Of a DNA stretch of 64,000 nucleotides, positions 25,658 to 35,572 are shown one piece after another. The stretch comes from Mannheimia bovis. GTDB taxonomy: Bacteria > Pseudomonadota > Gammaproteobacteria > Enterobacterales > Pasteurellaceae. Numbering within the stretch: position 1 is the stretch's first letter; each line of letters begins with the position of its first letter. The stretch covers positions 1,132,798 through 1,196,797 of the forward strand of contig NZ_CP061280.1 in NCBI RefSeq assembly GCF_014541205.1, given 5' to 3'. The position numbers and the translations under genes were made by a program. Below the pieces are notes generated by a model. The model saw only the letters and a program-made list of their open reading frames with translations, searched no databases and was not told the origin of the DNA.

Positions 25658-27529
25658 ATGATTGAATCAATGCACGAGCGGTCAAAAGGACCGGTGTTTA
25701 AAATTATTTTTGCCTTAATCACACTTTCATTTGTTATTGGTGGAGTGGGTTCTGGTTTAATGGCGACAGATAATTCTGTGGCTAAAGTGAATGGCGAAGA
25801 AATTAGCCAACAGCTTTTTAATAATGCGGTTAATCGTCAGCAAAATATTTTAAATACCGAAATGGGCAGCCGTTTTTGGGATTTAATGGACAACCCTGAA
25901 TATGCAAAACAATTTAATCAATCAGTGCTAAATAGTTTGATTGATGAAGAATTGTTACGCCAATATGCAAAAGATCTAAAATTAGGCGTGAGTGCGGAAC
26001 AAATTAAATCTGAAATCGTAAACAGCCAAATGTTCCAACAAGATGGCAAATTTAGTAATGAATTATATCAACAAACCTTACGCCACAATAATTTAAGCCC
26101 TGATGCTTATGCAGCAATTGTACACGAGGGTATGTTGCAATCCCAAATTCAAGAAGGGATCGTAAGTAGTGATTTTACTGTGCCGGCACAGCAAGAAACC
26201 TTAGCAAAATTATTGCTACAACAACGTGAGGTGCGTTTAGCTGAGTTTTCAATTGCAAAAGAAATGGAAAATCAGACCGCTTCACAAGAAGAATTACAGA
26301 CCTACTATGATGCGAATAAAACCAAGTTATTAGCACCTGAGAAATTAACGGTTGAATATGTAGCTTTTTCACCAAAAGATGTTGAGAGCAAAATAGATAT
26401 TACTGATGAGCAAATTCAAACCTATTATGATCGCAATAAAGGCGATTATGTTACTAAAGGTGAAGCACATTTAGCCCATATTCAAGTCGCAACAGAAGCA
26501 GAGGCTCAAGCAGTTGAGCAAGAACTTAAAAACGGTGCAGATTTTGCCACTGCTGCAAAAGCAAAATCAGCAGATACATTATCAGCTAATAACGGCGGCG
26601 ATTTAGGCTGGGCAAAAGCAGGCACTTTCCCGAAAGCATTTGAAGATGCAGTAGCAAATTTAGAGGTAGGGCAAGTAAGTAATCCGGTTAAAGTGGATAA
26701 TGCTTACCATATTATCAAAGTGTTAGAACGCAAGCCTGAGCAAGCGATTGAGTTAGCTCAAGTAAAAGACAAAATTGCTCAAACGATTCGTCAAGAGTTA
26801 GTATTAACCGAATATTCAAATATCGCTCGTGAAATGGCAAACAGAGCTTTTGAAAATAATTCTTCACTGGAAGAAGTCGCAAAAGCCGGTAATGTGAAAG
26901 TTCAAAAAACCGAGCAATTTACTCGTGCAAATGTACCAGCTGCATTACAGAATGAGAAAGTATTAAAAGCGTTATTTGAAGGCGAGCTACGCCAAAATAA
27001 ACAAAACTCTGATGCGTTAGATATCGGTACAGATACCGCCCCACAAACATTATTTGTGCGTGTGAGTGAGTACGAAGCAGAACGTCCGCAAACCTTAGAA
27101 GAAGCAAAATCAGCGGTTGAAAACTTTGTGAAAGCAGAGAAAGCGGAGAAAGCATTATTAGCTAAAGCAGAAGAAAACGTAAAAGCGTTAAATGAAGGTA
27201 AATCAGCTGAGGTGAAATTTAATGCTCCACAAACATTAGTTTATATGCAGTCAGAGGTGGAAAATCCTGCCTTAGCTCAAACAGTGTTTGCAATGAAACA
27301 AGAGCAAAATAAACCGGCTTACCAAATTGCACGTAACCAAAAAGGTGATGTTGTGATTGTAGCATTGGATAAAATTGTAGAGGGGAATACGGAACAATTT
27401 AAAGCTCTTGCTCCACAATTTGAGCAAGCTAACCAACTAATGTTGCGTAATGAGCTATTAAAAGCCCTTCGAGCAAAAGCCTCTGTAGAAATTAATGACG
27501 AGTTTATGCAACAAAACTCATCACGATAG
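25658..27529 (+). CDS. ppiD: Periplasmic folding chaperone PpiD
   Basis: A 623-residue inner-membrane protein facing the periplasm, which helps fold newly exported envelope proteins near the Sec translocon. It has a short cytoplasmic start, a membrane anchor (about residues 14-36, FKIIFALITLSFVIGGVGSG), a SurA-like N-terminal chaperone region and one parvulin domain at about 265-350 (AHLAHIQVATEAEAQ, GGDLGWAKAGTFPKAFEDAV). The upstream region is AT-rich. A strong hairpin follows the stop. Confidence 0.95.
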   Translation: MIESMHERSKGPVFKIIFALITLSFVIGGVGSGLMATDNSVAKVNGEEISQQLFNNAVNRQQNILNTEMGSRFWDLMDNPEYAKQFNQSVLNSLIDEELLRQYAKDLKLGVSAEQIKSEIVNSQMFQQDGKFSNELYQQTLRHNNLSPDAYAAIVHEGMLQSQIQEGIVSSDFTVPAQQETLAKLLLQQREVRLAEFSIAKEMENQTASQEELQTYYDANKTKLLAPEKLTVEYVAFSPKDVESKIDITDEQIQTYYDRNKGDYVTKGEAHLAHIQVATEAEAQAVEQELKNGADFATAAKAKSADTLSANNGGDLGWAKAGTFPKAFEDAVANLEVGQVSNPVKVDNAYHIIKVLERKPEQAIELAQVKDKIAQTIRQELVLTEYSNIAREMANRAFENNSSLEEVAKAGNVKVQKTEQFTRANVPAALQNEKVLKALFEGELRQNKQNSDALDIGTDTAPQTLFVRVSEYEAERPQTLEEAKSAVENFVKAEKAEKALLAKAEENVKALNEGKSAEVKFNAPQTLVYMQSEVENPALAQTVFAMKQEQNKPAYQIARNQKGDVVIVALDKIVEGNTEQFKALAPQFEQANQLMLRNELLKALRAKASVEINDEFMQQNSSR

Positions 27530-27547
27530 TTTAAGTTTTGATTAAGT

Positions 27548-27585
27548 AAAAAAGCACTGGGTCTTGTTTAAGACCGGGTGCTTTT
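27548..27585 (+). terminator. Terminator of ppiD
   Basis: Long stem: AAAAGCAC and GGTCTT on the left pair with AAGACC and GTGCTTTT on the right around a GTTT loop. Confidence 0.88.
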
Positions 27586-27628
27586 CCTATATAATACGGC
27601 TGAAATATCGTTATTTGAGAAAGTGTTT

Positions 27629-28279
27629 GTGGAAATCTTCATTAATTTTGCCATCTACCTCCAATTCTTCATTGGGTTGTTTGCTATTGTTAATCCCTTT
27701 GGTTCTTTACCTATTTTCTTCAGTATGACAGCCCACCAATATGAAGGGGAGCGAAACCGCACCAGTCTTATTACTGCTGTTTCTATTGGTGTGATTTTAT
27801 TAGTCAGCCTTTATTTTGGAAATCTCATTCTAAATGCCTTTAGTATTTCACTCAGTTCTTTTAGAGTTGCAGGTGGCATTTTGATTGTCAGCATAGCAAT
27901 GACGATGATTAGCGGTAAGCTCGGTGAACACAAGCAAAATAAAGAAGAGAAAAACGAAGATATTACCGAATATGAAAATATTGGTGTGGTACCACTTGCA
28001 ATGCCAATTATGGCAGGACCAGGAGCAATAGGCTCAACTATTGTATGGGGAACGCGTTATCACGCTTGGGAAGACTATGTCGGCTTTAGTATTGCCATCA
28101 TTATTTTTGCATTAATTTGTTATATCTTATTTCGTTACTCAGCTCCGTTAGTTAAAAAATTAGGCAAAACAGGCTCAAATGTGGTTACCCGTATTATGGG
28201 GTTAATTCTAATGGCTCTTGGTATTGAAATTATTGTGGCAGGTTTGACAACATTGTTCCCTGCACTTCTTGTTAAATAA
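27629..28279 (+). CDS. MarC family membrane protein, YchE-like
   Basis: A 216-residue protein with about six membrane segments. It resembles E. coli YchE: FIGLFAIVNPFGSLPIFFSM near the start, FRVAGGILIVSIAMTMISGKLGE in the middle, PLAMPIMAGPGAIGSTIVWGTRYH, and VVTRIMGLILMALGIE near the end. GTG at 27629 is preferred as start since it aligns with the YchE N-terminus and has GAGAA upstream; an earlier GTG at 27578 lies in the ppiD terminator stem. Function of the family is unsettled; the link to antibiotic resistance was withdrawn for MarC itself. Confidence 0.88.
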   Translation: MEIFINFAIYLQFFIGLFAIVNPFGSLPIFFSMTAHQYEGERNRTSLITAVSIGVILLVSLYFGNLILNAFSISLSSFRVAGGILIVSIAMTMISGKLGEHKQNKEEKNEDITEYENIGVVPLAMPIMAGPGAIGSTIVWGTRYHAWEDYVGFSIAIIIFALICYILFRYSAPLVKKLGKTGSNVVTRIMGLILMALGIEIIVAGLTTLFPALLVK

Positions 28280-28299
28280 CTTATTTTGGCGAGATGCTT

Positions 28300-29847
28300 A
28301 TGTTGAAATTGTTACAAGCGGTTAAAATTGCAAAAAAATTTGCAAAAATGACCGCTTGCGTGTTACTGCTCACCTCTTGTGATAAATTAAATAGCCCGAA
28401 ACCGATCTCTCAGCCCTCTGTTCAAAGCCAGCCAAGCAGTACTGAACTCAAACGAGCTATCTATTCTGCGGTTTTCCAGCTCGATCCGCATAAAGTAAAG
28501 GTATCGGCTGATGCTGCACCGCTACTAGATTTATTGGTAGGGTTGATGGCATACAACGTAAAAGGTGATGTTGTGCCAGCCATTGCACAAAATTGGTTTA
28601 CTGAAGATGAAAAGTCGTGGTTATTTATTTTAGACGATAAAGCCACTTGGTCGAACGGTGAGGCGGTTACTGCACAGGATTTTGTCGCAAGTTGGCAACG
28701 TTTGGTTGATCCCGTAAATCATTCTTTATTGGCAAAATACCTTATTTATATGGGTGTTGAAAATGCCAAAGCAATTACAGAGCAACAAAAGCCGGTTTCG
28801 GAATTAGGTGTCACCGCATTAAATGAGCATACCTTACAAATTCGCCTTAGCCAGCCAAATCGCCAGTTACCTAAAATGTTGGCACATATTGCTTTATTAC
28901 CGACTTATCAAGGTAAAGATCCTAATTCAGCTGGTTTTATAAGCAATGCAGCTTACCAAATCCAACAAATAGCAGATAAAAAACTGGTATTGCAAGCACG
29001 TTCTGAAAATGTGCCGTTTCAAAATGTCGAGTATAATTTAATTACGACGATCCAAAATTATTCGCCGTTTGATATTGTAGAAAATCCGCTATCAAGCCAG
29101 AAAACTAATGTCATTAAATTTCCGCGTTTATGTTCATATTATTATGAATTTAATTTTAATGACGAGCAGCTCAGTAAGAAAGAAGTGCGGAAAGCATTAA
29201 GAGCAATGGTGGCATCGGCAAACATTGGGCAAGATTACGGTATTCCAAGCCAGTCAGTTATTCCACATAATTTAGTAAAAGACAGGGAAAAACAATGGCA
29301 GCCAATTATTGTGGAACAACTGTTAATGCAAGCAGGTGTGAGTTTGCACAATCCTTTAAAACTTACTTTGTTGTATGATAATAGTGAGATGAATAGCGAT
29401 ATTGCAAACCAGATTATTCGTACATTATCACAATCAGAACTATTTAATATTACGCCTAAATCGGTAGATTGGCAGACGGCTAATCAATTACGCGAGCAGA
29501 AAGATTATCAGCTAGTACGCTCCGGCTGGTGTGCAGATTATCCTGATCCGCTCATCTTTTTACAGAAATTTCATTCAGCAAGCCCGGATAATCACTCCGG
29601 TTATAAAAACGATTTAGTTGATGAAAAGTTAAATCAATTACAAGCAGAAACGCTAAACCACGAGCAACGCTCACTATTGATTAACGAGATTAACGACCAG
29701 CTTTATAACGATGTTGCAGTATTACCGTTATTTCAGTATCAACACAGAGTAGGTGTAGTTTCCTCCCTTTGGGGTATTGATTTAAGTAATGATAGCGAAG
29801 TAATTTATAGCAAGGATTTAAAACGTATTTTAGAACAAAAGGATTAA
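28300..29847 (+). CDS. OppA/DppA-like periplasmic substrate-binding lipoprotein
   Basis: A 515-residue solute-binding protein of the peptide ABC transporter class. A Lys-rich n-region, short hydrophobic core and lipobox (LLLTSC) give a lipoprotein signal. Family marks include LVGLMAYNVKGDVVPAIAQNW, KATWSNGEAVTAQDFVASWQRL and the late GWCADYPDPLIFLQKFHS block. ATG 28300 is favoured over ATG 28294 because GGCGAG then lies 6 nt upstream. No permease or ATPase genes are adjacent, so it probably serves a transporter elsewhere. An inverted uptake-sequence pair lies inside the signal-peptide codons (28314-28359). Confidence 0.85.
   Translation: MLKLLQAVKIAKKFAKMTACVLLLTSCDKLNSPKPISQPSVQSQPSSTELKRAIYSAVFQLDPHKVKVSADAAPLLDLLVGLMAYNVKGDVVPAIAQNWFTEDEKSWLFILDDKATWSNGEAVTAQDFVASWQRLVDPVNHSLLAKYLIYMGVENAKAITEQQKPVSELGVTALNEHTLQIRLSQPNRQLPKMLAHIALLPTYQGKDPNSAGFISNAAYQIQQIADKKLVLQARSENVPFQNVEYNLITTIQNYSPFDIVENPLSSQKTNVIKFPRLCSYYYEFNFNDEQLSKKEVRKALRAMVASANIGQDYGIPSQSVIPHNLVKDREKQWQPIIVEQLLMQAGVSLHNPLKLTLLYDNSEMNSDIANQIIRTLSQSELFNITPKSVDWQTANQLREQKDYQLVRSGWCADYPDPLIFLQKFHSASPDNHSGYKNDLVDEKLNQLQAETLNHEQRSLLINEINDQLYNDVAVLPLFQYQHRVGVVSSLWGIDLSNDSEVIYSKDLKRILEQKD
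28314..28359. repeat. Inverted uptake-sequence pair in a signal-peptide coding region
   Basis: ACAAGCGGT (28314-28322) and ACCGCTTGC (28351-28359) are in inverted orientation with complementary A/T flanks (TTGCAAA, TTTGCAA), so they can fold into a hairpin inside the first codons of the lipoprotein gene. Confidence 0.75.
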
Positions 29848-29850
29848 CCA

Positions 29851-30948
29851 ATGAACCAATTGACAGAACAGCAACTTGTTGAAATTAAAGGTATTTTGCA
29901 ACAATTTGCTCACCCGACATTGCAAAAAGATCTTGTCGCCCTTAATGCTTTCAAAAAAGCAGAATTAGGTGGTGGCATTTTACGCATTGAAATTACAATG
30001 CCTTTTGCGTGGAACACAGCTTTTGCTGCATTAAAAGCTGAGACAGAAGAAAAACTCAAGCAAGCAACGGCTGCAAGCGGTGTAAAATGGGTATTAAATT
30101 ACCAAATTGCCACCTTAAAACGTGCTAACAAGCACCCTGCGGTAAATGGAGTAAAAAATATTATTGCGGTAACCTCCGGTAAAGGCGGAGTGGGTAAATC
30201 AACCACTTCGGTAAATCTTGCGTTAGCGTTGCAAGCACAAGGGGCAAAGGTAGGGATTTTAGATGCGGATATTTACGGTCCGTCTATTCCGCATATGCTT
30301 GGTGCGAAAGATCAACGCCCGACTTCACCGGATAACAAACATATCACACCAATTACAGCTCACGGTTTGCAATCAAACTCAATTGGTTATTTGATGGAAG
30401 AAGACAATGCGACCATTTGGCGTGGACCGATGGCAAGTAGTGCATTAAGCCAATTGTTAAATGAAACGTGGTGGAATGAATTGGATTACTTGGTGATTGA
30501 TATGCCACCGGGTACGGGGGATATTCAGCTTACGCTTTCACAACAAATCCCTGTAACAGGTGCGGTAGTAGTTACTACACCACAAGATATTGCATTATTA
30601 GATGCGGTAAAAGGCATTTCAATGTTTGAAAAAGTCTCTGTGCCGGTGTTGGGGGTGATTGAAAATATGTCAATGCACATTTGCTCAAATTGCGGACACT
30701 CTGAGGCGATTTTTGGCACAGGTGGGGCGGATAAAATCGCACAAAAATACGGTACGCAAGTACTTGCTCAACTGCCATTACACATTCGCCTGCGTGAAGA
30801 TTTAGATAGCGGTGTGCCAACGGTTGTCGCAGCACCGGAACACGAAATCAGCCAAGCCTATTTAGCATTGGCTGAAAAAGTAGCGGCTGAGCTTTACTGG
30901 CAAGGGAGTGTTATTCCGTCTGAAATTATGATCCGTGAAGTGAAATAA
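29851..30948 (+). CDS. apbC: Iron-sulfur cluster carrier protein ApbC/Mrp
   Basis: A 365-residue P-loop ATPase that carries and transfers Fe-S clusters. The N-terminal 90 residues form a MIP18-like domain (EIKGILQQFAHPTLQKDLV). The Walker A motif GKGGVGKSTTSVN is near residue 110, DADIYGPSIPHMLG follows, then DYLVIDMPPGTGD. The Cys pair CSNCG (about residues 277-280) binds the cluster between subunits. It starts 3 nt after the lipoprotein gene, suggesting co-transcription although no functional link is evident. Confidence 0.95.
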   Translation: MNQLTEQQLVEIKGILQQFAHPTLQKDLVALNAFKKAELGGGILRIEITMPFAWNTAFAALKAETEEKLKQATAASGVKWVLNYQIATLKRANKHPAVNGVKNIIAVTSGKGGVGKSTTSVNLALALQAQGAKVGILDADIYGPSIPHMLGAKDQRPTSPDNKHITPITAHGLQSNSIGYLMEEDNATIWRGPMASSALSQLLNETWWNELDYLVIDMPPGTGDIQLTLSQQIPVTGAVVVTTPQDIALLDAVKGISMFEKVSVPVLGVIENMSMHICSNCGHSEAIFGTGGADKIAQKYGTQVLAQLPLHIRLREDLDSGVPTVVAAPEHEISQAYLALAEKVAAELYWQGSVIPSEIMIREVK

Positions 30949-31011
30949 TTTTGCAAAAATAAATGGAAAATATATCGCTTGTAGCTGTAATGATCTTCAG
31001 GCGGTATATTT

Positions 31012-31722
31012 TTATCGGGCAGAGTATCCTTTCAAAACCGCCTGCCAATTTTCTTCATTAAATAGAATATTCAACCGAGTTTGTTCTTTTTTGAACGAAC
31101 GCAACAGTCTATCTAAATTGCTTTGTTTCCAACTTTCACCTTGCTCAATACCACATTTGTCAAAATCAATCAGCCAAAATCTCCCCTCATTACCGAGTAA
31201 AATATTATGAATATTCAAATCAGAATGATGGACTTGATGGTTATGCAAACGGCGAATGAGTTTTCCGATCTGTTCATATTGCTCATTTGAGAGAGCTTGA
31301 GATTGCAAAATTTTGCTCAAATCCTGCGTGTTTTCCAGTTTTTCCAGCATAATGTCAGCACGATAGCAGCAAAGTGTTTTTTCTACTTTAATTGCAACAG
31401 GACGAGGTACGGGCAATCCCCAAGCTAACATTTGTTGTAACAAGAAAAATTCTTTATAAGCACGGGTATTTTCAAAACGGGTAAAAACATAGCTATCTTT
31501 AATGAATTTTCCAAACAAACCACCACGATAATAATGGCGTAGTACCACATTGATGCCGAGCTCCGGCACGGTGTTTAAAAACCACGTTGTGCCACGCCCT
31601 TTAGAAAAGCCTAACAAGCGGTCAGAATTTTCAAACGTTTTGCAATTTAATAAAGATTGCACAAATTCTGCCTGCTCTTCAGGAATAAGATCGGCATTAA
31701 AAAGATACTGAATATTTTGCAT
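31012..31722 (-). CDS. kdkA: 3-deoxy-D-manno-octulosonic acid kinase
   Basis: A 236-residue Kdo kinase that phosphorylates the single Kdo residue of the lipid A inner core, a Pasteurellaceae and Vibrio trait. It has a protein-kinase-like fold with the catalytic block HHSDLNIHNILL (about residues 160-171) and the metal-binding LIDFDKC (about 182-188). The N-terminal LGFSKGRGTTWFL and VLRHYYRGGLFGK segments match the family. It acts on the cytoplasmic side of the inner membrane. It is a single gene convergent with apbC. Confidence 0.93.
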   Translation of the reverse strand: MQNIQYLFNADLIPEEQAEFVQSLLNCKTFENSDRLLGFSKGRGTTWFLNTVPELGINVVLRHYYRGGLFGKFIKDSYVFTRFENTRAYKEFFLLQQMLAWGLPVPRPVAIKVEKTLCCYRADIMLEKLENTQDLSKILQSQALSNEQYEQIGKLIRRLHNHQVHHSDLNIHNILLGNEGRFWLIDFDKCGIEQGESWKQSNLDRLLRSFKKEQTRLNILFNEENWQAVLKGYSAR

Positions 31723-31821
31723 AGTTTAGAAAATAGTGATGGCTGAAATAGCCCATTTTAGAGCTATTTTTTTTGATGTCAATTTGTTAGAATTTCCAGC
31801 TTATATTTGAGAGGAAAACCA

Positions 31822-32511
31822 ATGACAACGATCTCGCCCGAATTAAATAGTGCAGAAAATCAACTTTCGCCTGAAGCCCAAAAAGTTCGCCAAGCTTTAT
31901 TGGCAAAAGGCATTGAAACGCCAACTGTTGCACATCAAAAAGATAAAGACAGCCGCCGAGCGGAAATTCAGCAACATATGCAAGCCGTATTGGAATTGCT
32001 TGGTTTAGATTTAACCGATGACAGCTTAGAAGAAACCCCTCATCGTTTGGCGAAAATGTATGTGGACGAGATTTTTAGCGGTTTAGATTACACGACTTTC
32101 CCGAAAATCACCAACATTGAGAACCGAATGAAAGTCAGCGAGATGGTGTTAGTTGATGATATTACCCTTACCTCAACTTGCGAGCATCATTTTGTAACTA
32201 TTGATGGCAAAGTTGCAGTTGCTTATTACCCGAAAAAATGGGTGATTGGACTTTCAAAAATCAACCGTGTTGTGCAGTTTTTCGCTCAACGCCCACAGGT
32301 ACAAGAGCGTTTTACCGAGCAAATTCTAACTGCATTCCAGACCATTTTAGAAACCGATGATGTGGCAGTGTATGTGAAAGCAACGCACTTTTGCGTGAAA
32401 TGTCGTGGCGTAAAAGATACCAATAGCTATACTGTTACCTCTGCATTTGGTGGCGTGTTCTTAGAAGATAGAGAAACCCGCAAAGAATTTTTAGGCTTAT
32501 TAAATAAGTAA
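31822..32511 (+). CDS. folE: GTP cyclohydrolase I
   Basis: A 229-residue enzyme converting GTP to dihydroneopterin triphosphate, the first step of folate synthesis. Zinc ligands are visible in TSTCEHH and HFCVKCRGV, and the substrate block [15 protein letters not shown] lies between. The start at ATG 31822 is preferred over an in-frame TTG at 31807 because GAGAGGAAAA sits just upstream. The first 50 residues are a less conserved, charged extension. The next folate gene in the window, folB, is 7 kb away. Confidence 0.96.
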   Translation: MTTISPELNSAENQLSPEAQKVRQALLAKGIETPTVAHQKDKDSRRAEIQQHMQAVLELLGLDLTDDSLEETPHRLAKMYVDEIFSGLDYTTFPKITNIENRMKVSEMVLVDDITLTSTCEHHFVTIDGKVAVAYYPKKWVIGLSKINRVVQFFAQRPQVQERFTEQILTAFQTILETDDVAVYVKATHFCVKCRGVKDTNSYTVTSAFGGVFLEDRETRKEFLGLLNK

Positions 32512-32520
32512 TTTTGTATT

Positions 32521-32568
32521 ACAAGCGGTAAGATTTTTGCAAAATTTTGCAAAAATTCTACCGCTTGC
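32521..32568. terminator. Inverted uptake-sequence terminator after folE
   Basis: ACAAGCGGTA (32521) and its inverted partner ACCGCTTGC (32560-32568) flank complementary TTTTTGCAAAA sequence, giving a long hairpin between folE and truA. Confidence 0.85.
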
Positions 32569-32583
32569 TTATTGGATATTATA

Positions 32584-33369
32584 ATGAAAATCGCATTAGG
32601 CATTGAATATGACGGCAGCCGCTATTTTGGCTGGCAGAAGCAAGAGACGGTGGAAAGCGTACAACAAAAACTAGAACAAGCCTTATCGGTTGTAGCAAAT
32701 TCACCGGTGGAAGTGTTTTGTGCCGGCAGAACCGATGCCGGCGTACACGGCACAGGGCAGGTCGTGCATTTTGAAACAGAAGTTAATCGACCGCTGCAAA
32801 GCTGGTGTTTCGGCACTAATGCCCATTTGCCGGATGATATTGCGGTGAAATGGGCGGTGGAAGTCAGTGAGGATTTCCACGCTCGTTTTAGTGCCACTGC
32901 TCGCCGTTATCGTTATATTATTTATAATAGCAAATTGCGTTCAGCCATTCTGCCAAAAGGCGTAACCCATTTTCATTTCCCGCTTGATGAAAGCAAAATG
33001 CACCAAGCAGGGCAGTTTTTATTGGGCGAAAACGATTTTTCCTCTTTCCGTGCGGCAAAATGCCAATCTCATACCCCGTGGCGAAATATCCACCATCTAA
33101 ATGTATTCCGCCAAGGCGATTATGTGATTGTCGATATTCAAGCCAATGCCTTTGTGCATCATATGGTCAGAAATATTGTCGGTACTTTGCTTGAAATCGG
33201 GCAGGGCAGACAGCCGGTAGAATGGGCAAAGTGGGTGCTAGAGCAACGAGATAGAGAAAAAGCCGCTCCCACAGCCAAAGCAGAAGGTTTGTATTTGGTA
33301 GAAGTGCATTATCCGGAACGTTTCGGTATTCCGAAAACGGCATTAGGCCCCCTGTTTTTGGCAGATTAA
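32584..33369 (+). CDS. truA: tRNA pseudouridine(38-40) synthase
   Basis: A 261-residue enzyme making pseudouridine at positions 38-40 of tRNA anticodon arms. The catalytic Asp lies in [11 protein letters not shown] (about residues 48-58). Other marks are [14 protein letters not shown] at the start and [17 protein letters not shown] (about 190-206). ATG 32584 is used; a TTG 12 nt earlier overlaps the tail of the folE terminator. Little Shine-Dalgarno sequence is visible. Confidence 0.96.
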   Translation: MKIALGIEYDGSRYFGWQKQETVESVQQKLEQALSVVANSPVEVFCAGRTDAGVHGTGQVVHFETEVNRPLQSWCFGTNAHLPDDIAVKWAVEVSEDFHARFSATARRYRYIIYNSKLRSAILPKGVTHFHFPLDESKMHQAGQFLLGENDFSSFRAAKCQSHTPWRNIHHLNVFRQGDYVIVDIQANAFVHHMVRNIVGTLLEIGQGRQPVEWAKWVLEQRDREKAAPTAKAEGLYLVEVHYPERFGIPKTALGPLFLAD

Positions 33370-33375
33370 TTAAGG

Positions 33376-33419
33376 CAAGCGGTTGAATTTGTAAATTTTT
33401 TTGCAAATTCAACCGCTTG
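33376..33419. terminator. Inverted uptake-sequence terminator between truA and copA
   Basis: A perfect 16-bp stem, CAAGCGGTTGAATTTG (33376-33391) with its complement at 33404-33419, between convergent genes. Confidence 0.9.
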
Positions 33420-33421
33420 AA

Positions 33422-35572
33422 TTATTTCAATAATCTTTGGCTATTCAGCACTACCGTAATAGAGGACAATGTCATCGCAATCGCAGCAATCATCGGGTTG
33501 AGTAACCAACCGGTAAACGGATAAAGCACTCCCGCAGCGACAGGAATCGCAACGATATTATAGAAAAAAGCACCAAGCAAGCTCTGTTTCATATTTTGTA
33601 GCACACGTTTTGAGAAAGGGAAGATTTGGCTCACCGGCTCTAATCCGCTTTTCATTAGGGAAAGATCGGCAGTTTCCACCGCAATATCCGAGCCATTGTG
33701 CATTGCAATACCCACATTCGCTTGGGCGAGAGCCGGTGCATCGTTAATGCCATCGCCAATCATTGCGACTTTTTTCCCTTCAGCCTGCAACTGACGAATT
33801 TTTTCGGCTTTTTGCTCCGGTAATACTTCAGCAATCACGCCATTTAAGCCCAACTCTTTAGCAAAATAGTTAGCGGTTTCTTGGTGATCGCCTGTAAGCA
33901 TCAAGCATTGATAACCTTCAGCTTGGAACTGTTGGATTGTAGATTTGGCTTCAGGACGCAGTTGGTCTTGCACCGAAATTCTACCAACAACTTCATCATT
34001 AACTGCAACATAAATAAGTGTGGCAGTACAAGCGGTGGTTTTTTCCAAAAAATTTACAAATACGGCATTGCCGATTTTAATTTTATCTTCTCCCACTTTG
34101 CCTTGAATGCCTAATCCTTTCTCCACTTGAATTTCACTTACCTCGCAAGCGGTCTGATTTTCCGCAAATTTTACAATTGCCTTCGCAATAGGGTGAGAGG
34201 CGTGTTGCTCTAAACTTTTGGCAAGAGCAATCAAATGATTTTTATCAAAATCATTGAACGTAATAACTTCCGTAACCTCCATTTGCCCAGTAGTAAGCGT
34301 ACCAGTTTTATCGAAAACTAAAGTATCAATTTCGCTCCCTGCTTGTAAGGCTTGAATATTTCTGACTAATACGCCAAATTCTGCCGCACGAGCTACACCC
34401 GCAATGGTGGAAAGTGGAATGGCTAATCCCAACGCACAAGGGCAGGCAATGATTAATACGGTGGTAAAAATGGAAAGTACAAAGGCGAAATCTTGCCCGA
34501 CAAGAAGCCAAATCAAGGCAGCAAGTAAAGCGATAGAAACCACCACAGGCACAAACACAGCGGCGACTTTATCGACAAATTGAGCCAGTGGAGGCTTGCT
34601 ACTTTGTGCGTGGCGAACGGCATTAATTACACGGGCGAGAGCGGTTTGAGAGCCAACTTGTTCGGCAATGTAAATACCTGAGCCATCTTGAACCAGCGTA
34701 CCGGCTCGGACTTTATCGCCTATTTTTTTCTCAATCGGCAATGCTTCGCCTGTAAGCATTGATTCATCAACCCAAATTGAGCCACTTGATAAAATGCCAT
34801 CAACCGCTAGGCGATCGCCTGTTAAGGCTTGCACCTGCATTTCAGGCTTAATGCCCTTCGCCGGAATGGTTTTTGCAATATTTTCTTCAAAAATGACCGC
34901 TTGTTTCGGGGCGAGATCGAGCAATTTTTCCAATGCAAGGGAAGAACGTTGTTTGGCTTTAAGTTCAAGATATTTCCCTAAATTGATAAAGCCGATAATC
35001 ATCACACTCGCTTCAAAATAAACGTGAGCATTCGACTGTGGAAACAGCGTAAGCCAAAGTGAATAAAGCCAAGCCGTGCCGGTGCTTATTGCGACTAACA
35101 CATCCATATTGGCAGATTTATTTTTAAGAGCATTATAAGCTCCTAAAAAGAACGATTTGCCTGAAAAATACATTGTAGCAACTGTGATAAGAGACCAAAT
35201 CAACCAAAGTGAACGGTTGTTTTCGGTAATCTGCATACCTTTGTAAAAGCCAAACACGACTAATACAAAGCCAATAACAAGAGCCACAATAAATTGTGTA
35301 CGCTTATGGTTTAGCACGCGTCTTGTTTGAGCTTGTTGCTTAGCTCTGCGTTCTTCCTCACTTTCCAATATCTCTGCCCCAAAACCGATTTTAGTAACGG
35401 CAGCAATAAGTGCTTCTGAAGGGGCGTTTCCTTGCACAAAAGCGGTTTGATCGGCAAGATTAACAGAAGCAAAACTGACGTTTTCTACTTTAAGCAATGC
35501 TTTTTCTACCCGACGAACACAGGCAGCACAGTGCATTCCGTCAATTAAGAGTTGTTGTTCGGTTATCATCAC
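33422..35572 (-). CDS. copA: Copper-exporting P-type ATPase
   Basis: A 716-residue Cu(I) pump of the inner membrane. It has one N-terminal metal-binding domain (GMHCAACVRRVEKAL, residues about 13-27), eight predicted membrane segments, the channel motif CPCALGLAIPL, the phosphorylation site DKTGTLT, the HP motif QHASHPIAKAI and the hinge MIGDGINDAPALAQA. The first codon overlaps the copZ stop by 4 nt. It forms an operon with copZ and a DUF411 protein, driven by a CueR-type promoter. Because copZ is a separate gene, no copA frameshift product is needed to supply the chaperone. Confidence 0.95.
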   Translation of the reverse strand: MMITEQQLLIDGMHCAACVRRVEKALLKVENVSFASVNLADQTAFVQGNAPSEALIAAVTKIGFGAEILESEEERRAKQQAQTRRVLNHKRTQFIVALVIGFVLVVFGFYKGMQITENNRSLWLIWSLITVATMYFSGKSFFLGAYNALKNKSANMDVLVAISTGTAWLYSLWLTLFPQSNAHVYFEASVMIIGFINLGKYLELKAKQRSSLALEKLLDLAPKQAVIFEENIAKTIPAKGIKPEMQVQALTGDRLAVDGILSSGSIWVDESMLTGEALPIEKKIGDKVRAGTLVQDGSGIYIAEQVGSQTALARVINAVRHAQSSKPPLAQFVDKVAAVFVPVVVSIALLAALIWLLVGQDFAFVLSIFTTVLIIACPCALGLAIPLSTIAGVARAAEFGVLVRNIQALQAGSEIDTLVFDKTGTLTTGQMEVTEVITFNDFDKNHLIALAKSLEQHASHPIAKAIVKFAENQTACEVSEIQVEKGLGIQGKVGEDKIKIGNAVFVNFLEKTTACTATLIYVAVNDEVVGRISVQDQLRPEAKSTIQQFQAEGYQCLMLTGDHQETANYFAKELGLNGVIAEVLPEQKAEKIRQLQAEGKKVAMIGDGINDAPALAQANVGIAMHNGSDIAVETADLSLMKSGLEPVSQIFPFSKRVLQNMKQSLLGAFFYNIVAIPVAAGVLYPFTGWLLNPMIAAIAMTLSSITVVLNSQRLLK

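Noticed and set aside
27578-27628. GTG at 27578 as start of the MarC-family gene
   Set aside because: It falls inside the ppiD terminator stem, and the extra 17 residues have no counterpart in YchE; GTG 27629 aligns with the family start.
31807-31821. TTG start five codons upstream of folE
   Set aside because: The ribosome site GAGAGGAAAA lies between this TTG and ATG 31822, so only the ATG is properly spaced.
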